The position numbers and the translations under genes were made by a program. From Cristatella mucedo (lineage: Eukaryota; Bryozoa; Phylactolaemata; Cristatellidae): DNA of 64,000 nt. Within the stretch, counting starts at the first letter, position 1; every line of letters begins with the position of its first letter. The notes below the pieces were generated by a model that made no database searches, was not told where the DNA came from, and worked only from the letters and a program-made list of their open reading frames with translations. Below are positions 49,003 through 61,830 of the stretch, piece after piece. The stretch is from positions 562,501-626,500 of the forward strand of contig WPIO01000032.1 in assembly GCA_009760855.2 (NCBI GenBank), in the 5' to 3' direction.

Positions 49003-49216
49003 GCTTGCACTTGCATTACGCGGACATCTTTCACGTGTCCGGCTTATACAGATAATGAAAGCGATTCATGATATGGTATGTTTTCGGGTCCATGTGGGAT
49101 AATAGCAGCAATTACAATATGGGGAAGACCACAGATCGCCGACTGCACGGAGAAGCGTGGGCAGTTGGGTGCGGGCTGCGCCTGGTTGAACGTATACAAA
49201 TAATAGTTCGTTTGCA

Positions 49217-49339
49217 TTGCGGCCTAAGAGAAATTAACCTCTATTCAGGCTCTTTACCCGTGCGGCGGGGCTCGAGCTCGTGACCTCAATCGAGACCTTA
49301 TTCGGGTTGAGCATATTAACCACTGGGCAACAACAGAAA
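49217..49339 (-). mobile_element. SINE family A (block B copy 3)
   Basis: Duplicate of 10650-10772, with the same box-B-like GAGCTCGAGCCCC on the minus strand. Confidence 0.6.
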
Positions 49340-49572
49340 GGTACTAACCTGAGCCTCATGGGTAATCCGCTCAGCCAATCAGCCCTCAGGGGACTGGTTC
49401 AAATAGCTTAAGAGTACAAGTTACCTGAAATTGTTACTATATTCACGTCTAGTTTATTTTTGGGCTGTGCTATGTTCTTGGCTCATAGAATTAGCAAGTA
49501 ATTGCTCCTAATAATTAATGTATTTCGTTGCATAGCCAGATTATTACGTGCTAGTCGCTTTTAAACTTCTGA

Positions 49573-49745
49573 ACGGTTGGTGAGCCGTGTTAGCTCACTA
49601 GGTAAGGCGGTTGCTTTTCATGACCTTGGTCCCTATGTAGTGGGTTCGAAACCTGAGGAGGGCGATCCCTTATCGCCACTGCAAGCGGTGGTGATAGCCG
49701 CAAGGGCTCTTCTGTCGCTATACAAAAGAGGCTGCTAAATCAGCT
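49573..49745 (+). mobile_element. tRNA-derived SINE, family B (best preserved copy)
   Basis: Box A is TTAGCTCACTAGGTAAGG and box B is GGTTCGAAACC, both close to Pol III consensus, separated by about 40 bp. The body hairpin TATCGCCACTGCAAGCGGTG continues to GTGATA, and CTCTT pairs with AAGAG near the end. There is no mature tRNA fold over the whole length, so this is a SINE and not a tRNA gene. Confidence 0.75.
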
Positions 49746-49960
49746 AGTGCTTAATTTAATTTTTTGGTTCTTTGTGACACGAGTCAACTATGCGGGAGCT
49801 GCGAGCTGAGTACCCGCTCGTTTGGTATTCCTAGCATTGTCTCGAACCACTCAGCACGCCCCCCACATGCATCACTGTAAATCACTCTAACTTAGTGGTC
49901 ATCAGGCCTGTTGCAACTCCGTAAGCCAGACTTAACGCTTGCCTTTGTAGTCCTTGCTCA

Positions 49961-52029
49961 ATGTGCAATAAACCTTTGGTAAAAAGCAACCTTAGTTCTA
50001 AAAAAGGTATCGACCTGCTCACCCTAACTGAAACTTGGCTGAAATCGAAAAACTGCCCGACAATCAAAGACGCTACTCCATCTGGTTTCTCGTTTTTTCA
50101 AACCACTAGATCAATTAAAACTGGAGGTGGAGTTGCTATTATCGTTCGCTCTAAATTCAACTTCAAGCCATTTGCGGTTCCCTTGAAGCAGTCTTTTGAA
50201 TCAATTGTCTTGGTCTCACCCGAAAACAAGCTACTGATAGTGGCAGTAGTCTATCGCCCACCAGGTACCAAATCCTCCTTATTCTCAGATATCTCCGATC
50301 TCATTTCAATTCTGTGTGCAAGAAATTGATTCTTCCTCGTTATGGGTGATTTCAACGTTCACTTTGATAACTTATCTGACGCTTTCAGCACCGAATTTCG
50401 TGCATTGACTGACTCATTGTCTCTTGTGGCCCATGTGCATAGCCCTACCCACATCAAGGGTCACACACTCGACCAGATTTTCTCATACAACTGCACTTTG
50501 TCATCACCAGTTATTACAAAATCCTGCTTATCTGACCACATGCAGATCTCATTCAATCTACAGTGTGTGCAAATCATCATTAAGATGTCATTAGCCTCAG
50601 ATCATGTCCCAGCACCTTTCAAAAAAGCTGTAGTCAGGCCACTTCTCAAGAAAGCGACACTAGACCAAGACAACTTAAGCTACTACCGCCCAGTCTCCCT
50701 TGTACAATTCCTATCAAAGACACTGGAACCGGTCGTGGCGGATCAGCTGAACTCGTATATCGAAACCTCACACCTTGCTAGTAAGTTCCAGTCTGGCTTT
50801 AGAGCTAATCACTTCACGGAGTCAGCATTGCTTAGGGTATGCAACGACCTACTTAGGAATGCAGACATGGGTAGAGTGTCTCTGCTTGTTATGCTCGATC
50901 TTTCGGCAGCTTTGTATACCATCGATCACAAAGTTCTTCTAGAGTGCCTCTCATCTCGCCTGGGCATCACTGGCACTGCTCTGCAGTGGTTCAGGTCCAA
51001 TCTCAGTGAGAGACTCTAGAGTATTGACGTGAATGGACAAAGATCATCTAAAGTACCTCTAAAATTGGAGTACCTCAGGGCTCCGTGCTAGGTCCGGTTC
51101 TTTTAATGGTTTATACTTTGCCTCTTGCTGATGTGATTGCCAAGCACAATCTAGGCTTTCACTTAGATGCGGATGACACTCAGTTGTACCGTTGCTTTGA
51201 TCCCTCCCAGCCTTCGAGCACCTCAAATTCTCTCAACTCGCTTGCTGCCTGCATTGATGACATCCACACATTGATGGCAGCAATTTTTTTAAAACTAAGC
51301 GATAATTAAACTAACTTACTAGTTATGGGCAAACCCAGTGCTATTCAGAGATTTGAAAGGCTGACGCTCAAAATTAGCTCTGCCAGCATATCTTCAGTTG
51401 AATCAGCTCAAAATCTAGGTGTCATATTCCAAAGCGACCTCTCGTTAGACGACCATATCAGCTCCACAGTCAAATCTGCCTATTTTCAGCTCCATAACAT
51501 TGCTAAAATTCAGGCTTGTTAACATAAGGATACCACGTCCATGTTGGTCCGTGCATTCGTGACATCCTGTCTCGATTTCTGCAACTCACTGCTCACTGGC
51601 CTACCAGCATGTGCGATCAGGCGATTGCAGCTGGTGCAAAACTCTGCAGCTAGGCTTGTCTGTCGTGAGCGTCGCAGTTGCCACATTACACCACTTCTCA
51701 CCGACCTGCACTGGCTACCAGTCAAGCAACGGATTGACTTCGAGGTTTTATCACTCACTTTTAGGTCTCTTCATTATATGGCTTCAGCCTATCTCTCAGA
51801 TATACTACACCATCAGGCCAAGCATCGTACCACCCGCTTTTCGGAATCCAACAGTCTACAAATACCTCGTACAAACCTTAAATCCTTTGTAGACCATGCA
51901 TTTAGTTCATATGCTCCCACAGCCTGGAACTCCCTCCCGACCTGCATCAGAACATCCCCTGACCTGACCACATTTAAAAGAAACTTAAAAACATACCTAT
52001 TTAGGGCAGCATTTAGTGGGTCCTTGTGA
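49961..52029 (+). pseudogene. LINE endonuclease-reverse transcriptase ORF, broken
   Basis: Endonuclease landmarks: LLTLTETWLKS (catalytic Glu), GGGVAIIVR, VYRPPG, MGDFNVHFD (Asp/Asn) and CLSDHMQISF (Asp-His). RT landmarks: YYRPVSLVQFLSKTLE, FQSGFRAN, MLDLSAALYTIDH (motif A, with AFDT changed to ALYT), GSVLGP, and LDADDTQLY (motif C, where Y-A-D-D is usual). C-terminal blocks LDFCNSLLTGLP, LHWLPVKQRI and WNSLPTCIR follow. Breaks: TGA at 50327, TAG at 51017, a frameshift near 51060, TAA at 51307 and TAA at 51520. The few breaks suggest a fairly recent but dead copy. Confidence 0.88.
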
Positions 52030-52195
52030 TTCGTTCTTCGTGTGCTTATGCGTGCTGATACTGTGCAAGCTACCACTAACCACATTTTCATGCTGACCCT
52101 GTGCATGTCACCCCTAACCATGTTATTCATGTTTATTTCTTTTTCAAGCATGATTTTACTGACCATTCAATTGCATTTTCCTTTGCAGCAAATGT

Positions 52196-52260
52196 AAAGC
52201 GTCTAGAAAGAGATTAACTTCTCTGATCGCGCTTTCTCAAGTGCATTATTATTATTATTA
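52196..52260 (+). other. LINE 3' terminal hairpin and (ATT)n tail
   Basis: AAAGCG (52196-52201) pairs with CGCTTT (52230-52235). Inside it AGAGA (52209-52213) pairs with TCTCT (52220-52224) across a 6-nt loop. An ATT repeat follows. Such a structure is a likely recognition site for the element's own reverse transcriptase (inference). Confidence 0.65.
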
Positions 52261-52265
52261 TCCTT

Positions 52266-53911
52266 AACTGCATAGATGACCGAGGGCAAATTTAAATTCA
52301 ACAATTTTCTTCCGAGCTAGAATAAATTGATTCCCTGGCGAGTTGATAGGCGCTCAAAATATCTTTTATGTTCTTAAAAGTCTAAAGCCGCTGGGAGATC
52401 AAGCGAAACTATTAGGGAGACTCTACTCTAGTTAGCATTCCTTAGAACGTCGTTATGCATTCACACGTGATTTTATGCTGAGTAGGGATTCTACAAACTG
52501 ACTAGAGATTACAGGATAATTATAAAGCTCTAATATAATACTTAATCTGGTGTAGCATCATTAGCTTACATGTCTTCACTAAGAAGGGCTGTCGGGAGAC
52601 CAGCAGCGGTTCTTCTGGTATACTGATAACTTCTTAATTCGTGGCCCACTAATGAACTTTATAAACGACACGGACAAGTCCTACAAGTAGCTTCGAACTC
52701 TTTTTTAAACTGCTTCAAATTTTATTTTCAATTTCGCAATAAATAACAATTGATTTGTGAAATTCAATGAGAAATTTGAATTTATGATAATTCACTTACG
52801 CAGGGTAGCTGTTTTATAAATTTTCACAATTTAACCAAAAATAAGTCCTATTGGTTACTAAAATCATAATTTGGTTGAAACTGATTTTTAGCAGCTGCAA
52901 ATCAGTTTCGTGACACGTTATTAAGCGATGCGATAGGTTCTAAGCAAGGTTTAGCATAATTCATACCTGTTAAACTGAACTGGAATACATGCATCGCTCA
53001 ATAATTATAAGTAGGCTTTATTTTTAAAGTAGTCAAGAGACAGGTCAGGAGATGCAGTAGGCAGAACATGAAAGTAAAATGCTCAGCTTCAGCCATTTGG
53101 TTGCTTACATTACCTCTGTATAATGAATCGCCGACAATTCTGGAAATTTTCAAATGAGCTTTGGCAAATTTCTTACATTAGGAGGTCCCATGCATGACTG
53201 CAGGCCATTGGTGTCTTTTTTGCTGTTGTCCACCTACACTCGAGAGTAATTTAAATTAGAATAGATCGTGTTAATTTTGATATTTAAAGGCTCTATTTAA
53301 TAGCTGAATAGGAATACTACACTAAACTCGAAGCCGTCAGAGCACAATTGTAATGTGGTACTCCATTAAAGACGATTCTCCGTAAATAAGTTAGCTAAAC
53401 AAAGTCAAACCCTCTGTCAGATATCTTTTTCGAGATCGCCTGGCTAGAAAGCCCTCTAAAACACTTTATGTGCATCTTTCCCACGTGCTGATTCTCGTTC
53501 GGTGCACTCCGAAAGATAATAAATACTTCCCACTCATTCGCCCACAGTACCGTCATACTTGAATGCATCTACATGGGGCTAAAATATTTTCTGAATTTTT
53601 TTATTTGTTTAAATAATCAAATCATTCCAGCAAGTCAGCACATTTTTCAGTGTCGAAAAACCTTCTCAGAAATGCAGACTTACAATGAAATTTTTAGCTG
53701 GTTCTGCATGACCTTTTATTTGATATCATTAATGATCAAATCTACTTAATGGCAATGTCCTCGCTTGAGTAGCACAGGCATTGTACTGCAACGGTTTCGC
53801 TTGTATCTAAACAGCCTTTTTCAGATATTTCCCGATACCGGCGAGAGTTTCGTAAGAAATTCATAAAATATGGATGCTCTATGTATTTTGACTCAAAGGC
53901 TATTTGATTTA
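52266..53911. other. Block B non-coding stretch, copy 3
   Basis: Colinear with 11436-13099. No gene supported. Confidence 0.5.
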
Positions 53912-54052
53912 GCAGCCTCATTTTGCAAAACAACCGAAGAGCTTTAACGGTGGTCACCAACACTTGTAGTGGGCATTAAAGAATCGTCCACTGCAGGGTT
54001 TGAACCCGCCACCTGGGTAATGCAGCGCCAGATCTTACAGCTGGGCTTAGTC
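53912..54052 (-). mobile_element. Diverged SINE family B copy (block B copy 3)
   Basis: Duplicate of 13100-13240, with the same box B (GCGGGTTCAAACCCTG) on the minus strand. Confidence 0.5.
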
Positions 54053-54428
54053 AATTTGCAATTTTCCGCAATGCCTCTTCTAAGTTTGTAGTCATGCTCA
54101 ATCTACGTTTGCAGTGGGATTTAACACAGTTCTGAGATTTCAAAATGACTTCGTATTGAATCAGGACAGTTGTTCGACAATTAAGCACCCTCTAATTTCA
54201 GCAAAGAAACACTAAAAAAAGCGTGGCGACAAGCTATGACAGCTGAGGTAGTTCACGTGTTTGAGACATGGAGCCTCGCTTACTGAAGTTAATTTTATTC
54301 CAGACTTGCGTGAACTCGTCAATAATGTGAGTCAACCGACGTAACCCAGGCATTCCTTATTTTGGAGACGTGTATCACTTACAGCTCGTGGAACCCTGAG
54401 CTAAGCACGCCTTGGAACTCTAATAAAC

Positions 54429-54620
<192 letters not shown>

Positions 54621-54689
54621 GTACTTTGTTTAATAAAAAAAGTTAACTCCCCACATTTGCGACTGGCTTGTATAACGCAATCACCATTA

Positions 54690-55404
54690 TTAAGGCTTGT
54701 ACCAGTGGTGAACCTTCACAGGAACAAGGGCTGTCTCGACCACTGTATAGGGAAGTGGCACTTTCTAAATAAACGGATAATAGACTTTAACTTCCTTGAC
54801 GACCTAAATTAGTACATTGATCTTGATAACTGAACTGGAACCTTGACCTCTTTGATGACCTCACAAGACTGGGGAACTTTCTCGATCACCGTGCAGGGTA
54901 CTGGAACCTTACAGATGACGGTCCTCTTAGCGTGGCATCGAGCTCTGTTATTGTTATTGCTGTTCTTTTTTCCTCCACCATTATTATTATTATTGTTATT
55001 AGTTATTATTGTTGCTCTTACCAGCGTTATTGTTGTTATTTCCATCGTCGTTATTATTGTTTTTGTTGTTGTTATTTCCATCAGAGTTGTGGTTATTAGT
55101 ATTGTTGTCGTTGTTGTCGCTTTGTCTTCTTCCCCATCCGCTCCCTACAACAAAATGCAGTTACCACGTCGCTACACTGCAATCTCTTAGCCATAAGATC
55201 GAGAAGCAATTACATGGCTTACCAAAGTTTATTCATTTTTTCTTGCTCTGTATGCTGTGAAGGCAATAAGATGCGGCTACGTTTGAAGAACTATCAGAGA
55301 TCGGACTGTGTTTATGAGCCGCTATGGTGTTCGAGACTGTACGCCGAGAACTTACCTTGAACCGAAAGAACGCATTGAGCGAATACGACCGCGGCTGTCT
55401 CCAT
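54690..55404 (-). pseudogene. Pseudogene 4 of the Asn-rich Val-Pro-Val family (inverted)
   Basis: Minus strand. Exon 1 (55404-55356) still reads METAAVVFAQCVLSVQ with a GTAAGT donor. The intron is 211 nt and ends TTGTAG before 55144. Exon 2 keeps GSGWGRR and an expanded Asn-rich stretch, then hits TAA about 48 codons in. A frameshift inside the Asn-coding tract is needed to reach KVPVPCTVIEKVPQ. A second frameshift follows near 54815 and further stops interrupt the remaining repeats, which are still visible down to VPVKVHHWYKP at 54692. The TATA box and octamer are decayed. Promoter details resemble gene 2 more than gene 1. Confidence 0.85.
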
Positions 55405-55663
55405 GGCAGACGCCTCAGCAGTGAAACTTAGTAGAGCCCCTCCGAGCTGCCTTGTGCTTTTTCGGTCCGCTGTGACACCGATAGACATAGAATACGTTAC
55501 CCTCAATTGCAGCCATCATGCGCCACTGCCAGGCGTTTACATGAGGCTGCAGATAAATATGCACGAGTCTTTTACTACTGCGTGTTTCCAAAGAAACCGG
55601 AGGACGGAGGCTAGTACCTCTTTTAGTTAAGTGAGCTTTCTAGATGCCTACATTAAACATATG

Positions 55664-55739
55664 TTGGCAACTGCTACCAAGCTAACTGCCTAGGAGATAT
55701 ATTGGCAACCACTACCGAACTAACTGCCTAGGAGATGAA
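55664..55739. repeat. 38-bp direct tandem repeat, two units
   Basis: TTGGCAACTGCTACCAAGCT begins the first unit at 55664 and TTGGCAACCACTACCGAACT begins the second at 55702. Both continue AACTGCCTAGGAGAT. Confidence 0.85.
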
Positions 55740-56945
55740 TTGCTAAGCCGCCAAGTTGGCACTTTCCCGTGACTAGTTCGGGACTCTTGTGACTGAGAAG
55801 AGTTCCGTCGCTGGCTCTAGGTGGCAGCCGGAGGGTAGTACTTAAGCTGCAGCCACGATACCCCACAAATCACGTCCTAGTGACGACGCCATAGCTCGAT
55901 CTGCCGATCAGGCTGGAGGCGGTGCGAATCTGGTCCAGGCCGCCTAGAATCGTGGTTCTTAGAGACTGGCCGATCGCCTCGCATGGTCTCTATGGTCTCC
56001 GTCATCAGCTCAGGGTAGTAGTAGTGCGTGACTGAATCATCGACAACTTGGTCACGTCTCAACGGCAAAGAAGCTAATGCTGAGTTAGAAACGGAAAATT
56101 TCAGCTTCGTTTTTTAGGGTTATTAAGATCACGTAAAGATTTTACATTTGCAAGCACTCCTACAGCCATCCGTTGGATCGTCCGTCAATGTATCGTTAGC
56201 ATGCGACTCCCTGAGTAGTTAAAAGCAATCGCGTCATACAAAATTGAAGCCAGGGTTCCATGCTTGTACTTCGCATAACCTCTGAGGTCTTCCAACGGTC
56301 ATGCGATATTCAATATTTGCCTTTTTCACAACCAGGCACTTGCTTCTAGTACTGTCTCAATGCTAGTGAAAGTTTTTAGCTTTACCGTGGCCATATCTCA
56401 AGCCATAATTGACATATAAGGAATTTAAATCTGCTAAATAGGAACTGCATTCGTCCATTACTTAAAAATAATTATTTAACAAAGGCGAATCCCTTGCTGT
56501 GTCTCCCCTCCGTTTACCATCCCACGGCAATATTTAAAAGAAATTGGTTACTTTATACTGATCACATATATAGATTATAAAAACAACTTTACTTTAAATA
56601 GAACAAGCCCTGAAATTAATCCTAACAAACGATATCCGACCAAATACAAAATAAAGAATGGCGGACAGCTCAGGAGAAGCAGAACCCAGGGCCCGCCACG
56701 CCTTGCCCTGCCCTGCACTTCACTGCCGTGCCGATGCCTCAAAGTACGGTGTCATGCCCTGTAGTGTCTTGCAGTGCCGTGCTGTGTCGAGCAGTGCAAT
56801 TCCCGGCTCCACTTCTATTCCATCTCTTCCAAATATACGAAATCATTTGAACTCTGAATCGAAACCTTATTGATCGTAGAAGCGTCATATTACTTGCAAG
56901 ATCCTTAGTGATAATAACAGATCACTTTGCTCATGAGCACAAGCC
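55740..56945. other. Single-copy region, no supported gene
   Basis: The minus frame 56068-55877 (63 residues, with THYYYPELMTETIE) looks protein-like but stands alone. Around 56690-56800 there is a cryptic TGCCCTGC/CAGTGCCGTG repetition. Confidence 0.35.
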
Positions 56946-57889
<944 letters not shown>

Positions 57890-58770
57890 CTCGTTTTCCA
57901 GCGGATAAGTTACTAAAAAGTTTGTTAATCAGCTGAAGCAATGCTGGCTCTTCGGAGTGATCGGCTCCAAAACCAGACTGGAACTTAAGAGTTCAGCTCG
58001 TCTTTCACAACTCTTCCCAGTGTCTTTGACGGTAACGATACAGGGGAGACTGGGCAATAGTTGCTCCAGCTCTCTTTATATAGTGCTGCTTTCGTAATTA
58101 GTGGCCTCACTAGAGCCTTTTTTTGATAGGTGCAAGGACGTGACCTTAGGCTAATCCAATATGTATTATGACAGTTGTTCATTGCAGCAGCAGATCTGTA
58201 CATGGTCAAAGTACGACGTTGGATATAGCGTCTATAGGATTAGTAGCCTTCTTTGATTTGGGAATACATTTTTTTCGACGAGGCTACCCGTTGCCTCTTA
58301 AATTTTGAATATTGAGCAGAGGGCGGGATAGAATTTAGGGAGAGGATTACTATGACGTAGTTCTAGATTGTTCATCCGCGATTCAACAATATTTTATATG
58401 TAAGTTATACTTGGATTTTTCTGGAATGGATTAGCATGGCCTACACTGGTGCCTATACAGCAGTCTACGAGCAGTCAGCCGTGGTCTTGTGAATGCTTTC
58501 ACAAGCTTGAGCGTAGTTGATCAAGCTAGTTTAATGTCTGCTGTATACCATAGACCATCTGGGGGGTGGGCTCAGTGTGCCCCTAGTCCGAAGCTATAAC
58601 TCGTCGAGCAGATCAGCTAGTTTTGCATCGTAAAATTCTATCAATAATGGCAGCAAGGAAAGGGATTGAGCTGCAGGGGCGTAGAAGAAATTCTCAAGCA
58701 GAAAGGATCGATTTCAAGTGCCTTAAGGTTTCGCGATTCACACAAGACTTAAAGTGTGGAAGATGGCACA
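57890..58770 (-). mobile_element. LINE fragment: linker and N-terminal RT
   Basis: Minus strand. Near 58540-58490 is a W-x-x-x-x-x-R-H-like block followed by NYAQACESIHKTT, as in the linker before the RT. The frame 58209-57985 has KKALVRPLITKAALYKES, then NYCPVSPVSLPSKTLGRVV, matching the VVRPLLKKATLD and YRPVSLVQFLSKTLE blocks of the LINE at 49791. A shifted frame then gives FQSGFGADHSEEPALLQL near 57975-57920. Many stops. Confidence 0.65.
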
Positions 58771-60067
58771 CACAGTAGACTACATTAGATCCAAAAGTGG
58801 TAAGAAAAACGTAATTTTGCAATAATAGGTGATGTTAGCATATAGTCATGGGAGAAAAATTGATCGAGCACGCTACCCTTAGCGAGACTAGGGTTGTGCA
58901 AATGAGCCACAAGAAAAAATGTCAGTAAGTGCACAAAATTTGTCACTTAAGGCGCCGTAAAAGTCATCAAAACGAACGTTAAATCACCAATGTCGAGGAC
59001 ATATAAATTTGTGGTTCACATAATCAAAATGAGGTTATTGAAATCTGAGAAGAAAGAGTACTTGGTAGGGGGGCGACAGATTGCTGCTATCACCAGCAGT
59101 TTGTCGTTGGATTTACTTATGACAAGAGATTTGAAAGGCTGGTTTGGTGGGGCTGTACATGTTGAAATTGAATGAAGAACTTACAACAATATTTATTCTA
59201 CCAACCTCCTTATGATAAGCCATAAGATAATATAAGTACCCAATGTCTCGATCCTTTTCGCTCGTCAGTCATATACACTACATGGCTTGGTCATACACGC
59301 GATCCATTTTTCCAGCGAATGTAATTTTATAACTCTCGTTTTTAACAAATTGTGCATCTATGACTTTATGCAAATCTCAGTATCTCTGCTGCATGCATTC
59401 AAATACATAAAATGCTTGTGACTTTCAGTTTCATAACTAGAATTCTAAATCGCCGACCACAATGGCGTATGAAAAACGAATGCAGCCACATTAAAGGCTT
59501 TGTTATACTCAATCTTCCATCTTAACTTCTCTCAGAGGTTAATTACTGAAACAATACAAAGATTATAACACTAGCAACGGTTCTGGATAAGTTATCTACT
59601 GATTAACCACACGTTTACGCCTTAAGGTATAATGTAGACATTAAACTAGCCACGGTTACTGAGCTACAGCTTTATGAAGATCAGAGCTAATTTTTCATCA
59701 ACTGGCGAACAATTTATGTCTCAGGTCATATAAATCCTTCCTAGGTAAGACAAATTTAGCTTTTTCGCGAACATAATTAAGTCATAAATGCATGCAAAAG
59801 CCCAAGTTATTCATCAAGCTTTATCCTATCTGCTTTTAGGTCAGCACCATAATTTGCAACCCTGCATTGCCGAGCAAAACATTTCCTAGTCTCATTGGTT
59901 TAAAGAGCATGATACTCAAGATTTTAAGATATTCTATCTACAATCTATCATCCCCACTGACAGAGAATTCTTTGTACTTATTTTCCATTCTACCGTAATA
60001 CCATCCTTTATTCCGCGAAAGCTGTTCTTCTAAGAAGTTATCTGTTATTTTTGTTTATCTTTATCGT
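58771..60067. other. Single-copy AT-rich DNA
   Basis: The frame 58990-59175 (61 residues) lacks recognisable features. No repeats or RNA genes seen. Confidence 0.4.
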
Positions 60068-60412
60068 GTTAAAACTTCAAATCCTTTTTAGACCGTGCCT
60101 AAAGTTTGCATGCTTACAAAGTCCGGAACTCGCTCCCGACTTCCGTCACATCTCCTGGCTTGACAATATTAAAAAAAATACACATCTATTTTTCACAACA
60201 TTTAATGTGCCCATTCGATTCGTCCTGTGTATACTCTTGCGTGCTGACCCTGTGCAAGCCACCCCTTAACCATGCTATTCTTATTGGGCATGATACAACT
60301 AACCGTTGGTCTTGCTTCCTTTTCAACAAACGTAAAGTGCATAGAAAGAGATTGAGTTCTCTGAGGATGCCACAGCAAATTTATTATTAATAATATTATC
60401 ATTATTTTGGTT
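60068..60412 (+). mobile_element. 5'-truncated LINE (CR1/L2-like), copy 3
   Basis: It begins near the LKSFxDxA block. The frame 60106-60390 covers the AYKVRNSLPTSVTSPGL region, equivalent to W-N-S-L-P. The 3' UTR parallels 52030-52260: TGCGTGCTGACCCTGTGCAA, TAACCATGCTATTCTTATT, then GTAAAGTGCATAGAAAGAGA and an ATT-rich tail. Confidence 0.7.
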
Positions 60413-61319
60413 ACGACTTCTCAAGATAATAAGATGATTAGCATTCCGCTAGTGAAAAATAATCAATCTGTATAATTTTGAATGTGGCTGAGTTGGTGAA
60501 TTGGTTGTAACACAAGTCTCCGACGCCGCATTTACGTTATGTCATTGACGCTCGTACTGCTTCTGGTTAGTAGCTTAGTTGTATCAGTTATTTGACTAGT
60601 TATTTAGTCAATCATAGTCACTGACGCCAACCTTACATTAGTCTAGCTGTGTAATTTTTAATAATAATACCTTGCACTCCTAAAAAATTCCTAAGATTAA
60701 TACTTTGCTTTTGAAGGCTAGCCTGAGCGCTCGCTGACGTTGCAACTGAGCCTGCCCCACTGACTTCTAAGCTTTGAGTTCTTTTTTAATTGAGCAAATT
60801 TTTTCTTAGTCATCCATGAGAAAACATGAACACATATCAGAAAGTGATATTCAATAGCGGACATAAAAAATGAACAGCCTAAATATAGTTGTTGACGCGT
60901 ATTTTGCAGCAGTAGGTCAGTGAAGCAGTAGTCAGTTGCATGTACAGAATGTGCAGACGTCCTAATCACCATAAAATCGATATAAGCTATATGGCAAGCC
61001 CAATGAAGAATCATCGGCAGATTCTGTTCAGGTACGTGTTTCGCTTATCAAAGGCAGGTACAAAAAAGCATATTCAATTGCAGCTCAAAAAATGCATGTT
61101 TCCACGATGTATGTGCCAATCAGCAAAATTTCCCTCAGTATCTCCGGGCGTCGATGCTAATCAGAAAGTCTTCTACTTTTAGCGGCTGCGGCATGTCGTT
61201 CATCAGCGTCTTTTGGCGTCTCTGCAGCCCGTTGTAGCTGGTGAGACTGACGAATGCTTTTAGCTTGATAAACTTGTCTTGTAGTGGCTTCTCATTTGTG
61301 TAATATAGATCAATTTAAT
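60413..61319. other. Single-copy region, no supported gene
   Basis: The frames 61014-60718 minus and 60940-61182 plus overlap each other and show no domain. Confidence 0.35.
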
Positions 61320-61830
61320 GCGATGTAATGTAGTGTAATGTATATAACTCCACAAAGCGACAGATAATGCGTGGGTGTTGCGTAGGAGCGTTTGTATAGC
61401 CCACTCAAAAAAATATATATATAACTCATTTATATAGCGCCCCAAGAGAACTTAATCTCTATTCAGGCGCTTCACATATGCTTGTGGGCTTGAGCCCATG
61501 ACCTCAGTCAGACCTTAGTCGGGGCGAGCACCTTAACCGCTAGACCAAACCACTCATACCCTAAGCGACTTTCGGTATGCATTTGGCAGTCGACAGACTT
61601 CATCTCACGCAACAACGAGAAAGTTAGAATCCTAGCTGAGTCAGAAGAGCAGTTGAGGTTGTGTGTAGCATGGAAGTAGCACCTCAAGACGCCTCAAACG
61701 GATCTGCCGCAGTCGGCAGCCGGAGCGTACATGTCGTTGCTTGAGTATTTTTAAAGTAAAATACACAGTCTAGGACCTTCAGAGCAAAAGCCTGTGTCGC
61801 CAAAAGTCTTTAAGTGTGTGAGCATTTGAA
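61320..61830 (-). mobile_element. LINE 3' end fragment, split by a SINE
   Basis: Matches the 3' UTR and last codons of the LINE fragments at 23090-23420 and 42340-42670. Shared landmarks include TCGGCAGC with GGAG following, and GTCTTTAAG for the RLK coding end. The match is interrupted by the SINE at 61430-61557, which is absent at the equivalent sites near 23145 and 42400. Confidence 0.55.
61430..61557 (-). mobile_element. SINE family A, well-preserved copy nested in LINE
   Basis: Minus strand: GAGTGGTTTGGTCTAGCGGT head, CCCCGACTAAGG, box-B-like ATGGGCTCAAGCCCA, then GAAGCGCCTGAATAGAGATT and AAGTTCTCTTGGGGCGCTAT. The tail folds as AGCGCC/GGCGCT (outer) and AGAGA/TCTCT (inner). Confidence 0.8.

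Larger units (their letters stand above)
49791..52265 (+). mobile_element. LINE (CR1/L2-like) insertion, copy 1, internally deleted
   Basis: Inserted into block B copy 3; copy 1 keeps the empty site (AGTCAACTACATAG at 11431). Flanking AACT occurs at 49786-49789 and 52266-52269. It contains an EEP endonuclease part, an RT part and a 3' UTR ending in a nested hairpin and (ATT)n. The linker of roughly 200 residues usual between endonuclease and RT is missing near 50565-50585. Confidence 0.88.

Noticed and set aside
49573-49745. A tRNA gene, because of near-consensus box A and box B
   Set aside because: No acceptor stem or full cloverleaf. The sequence continues into a repeated body and tail found at other loci, so it is a SINE.
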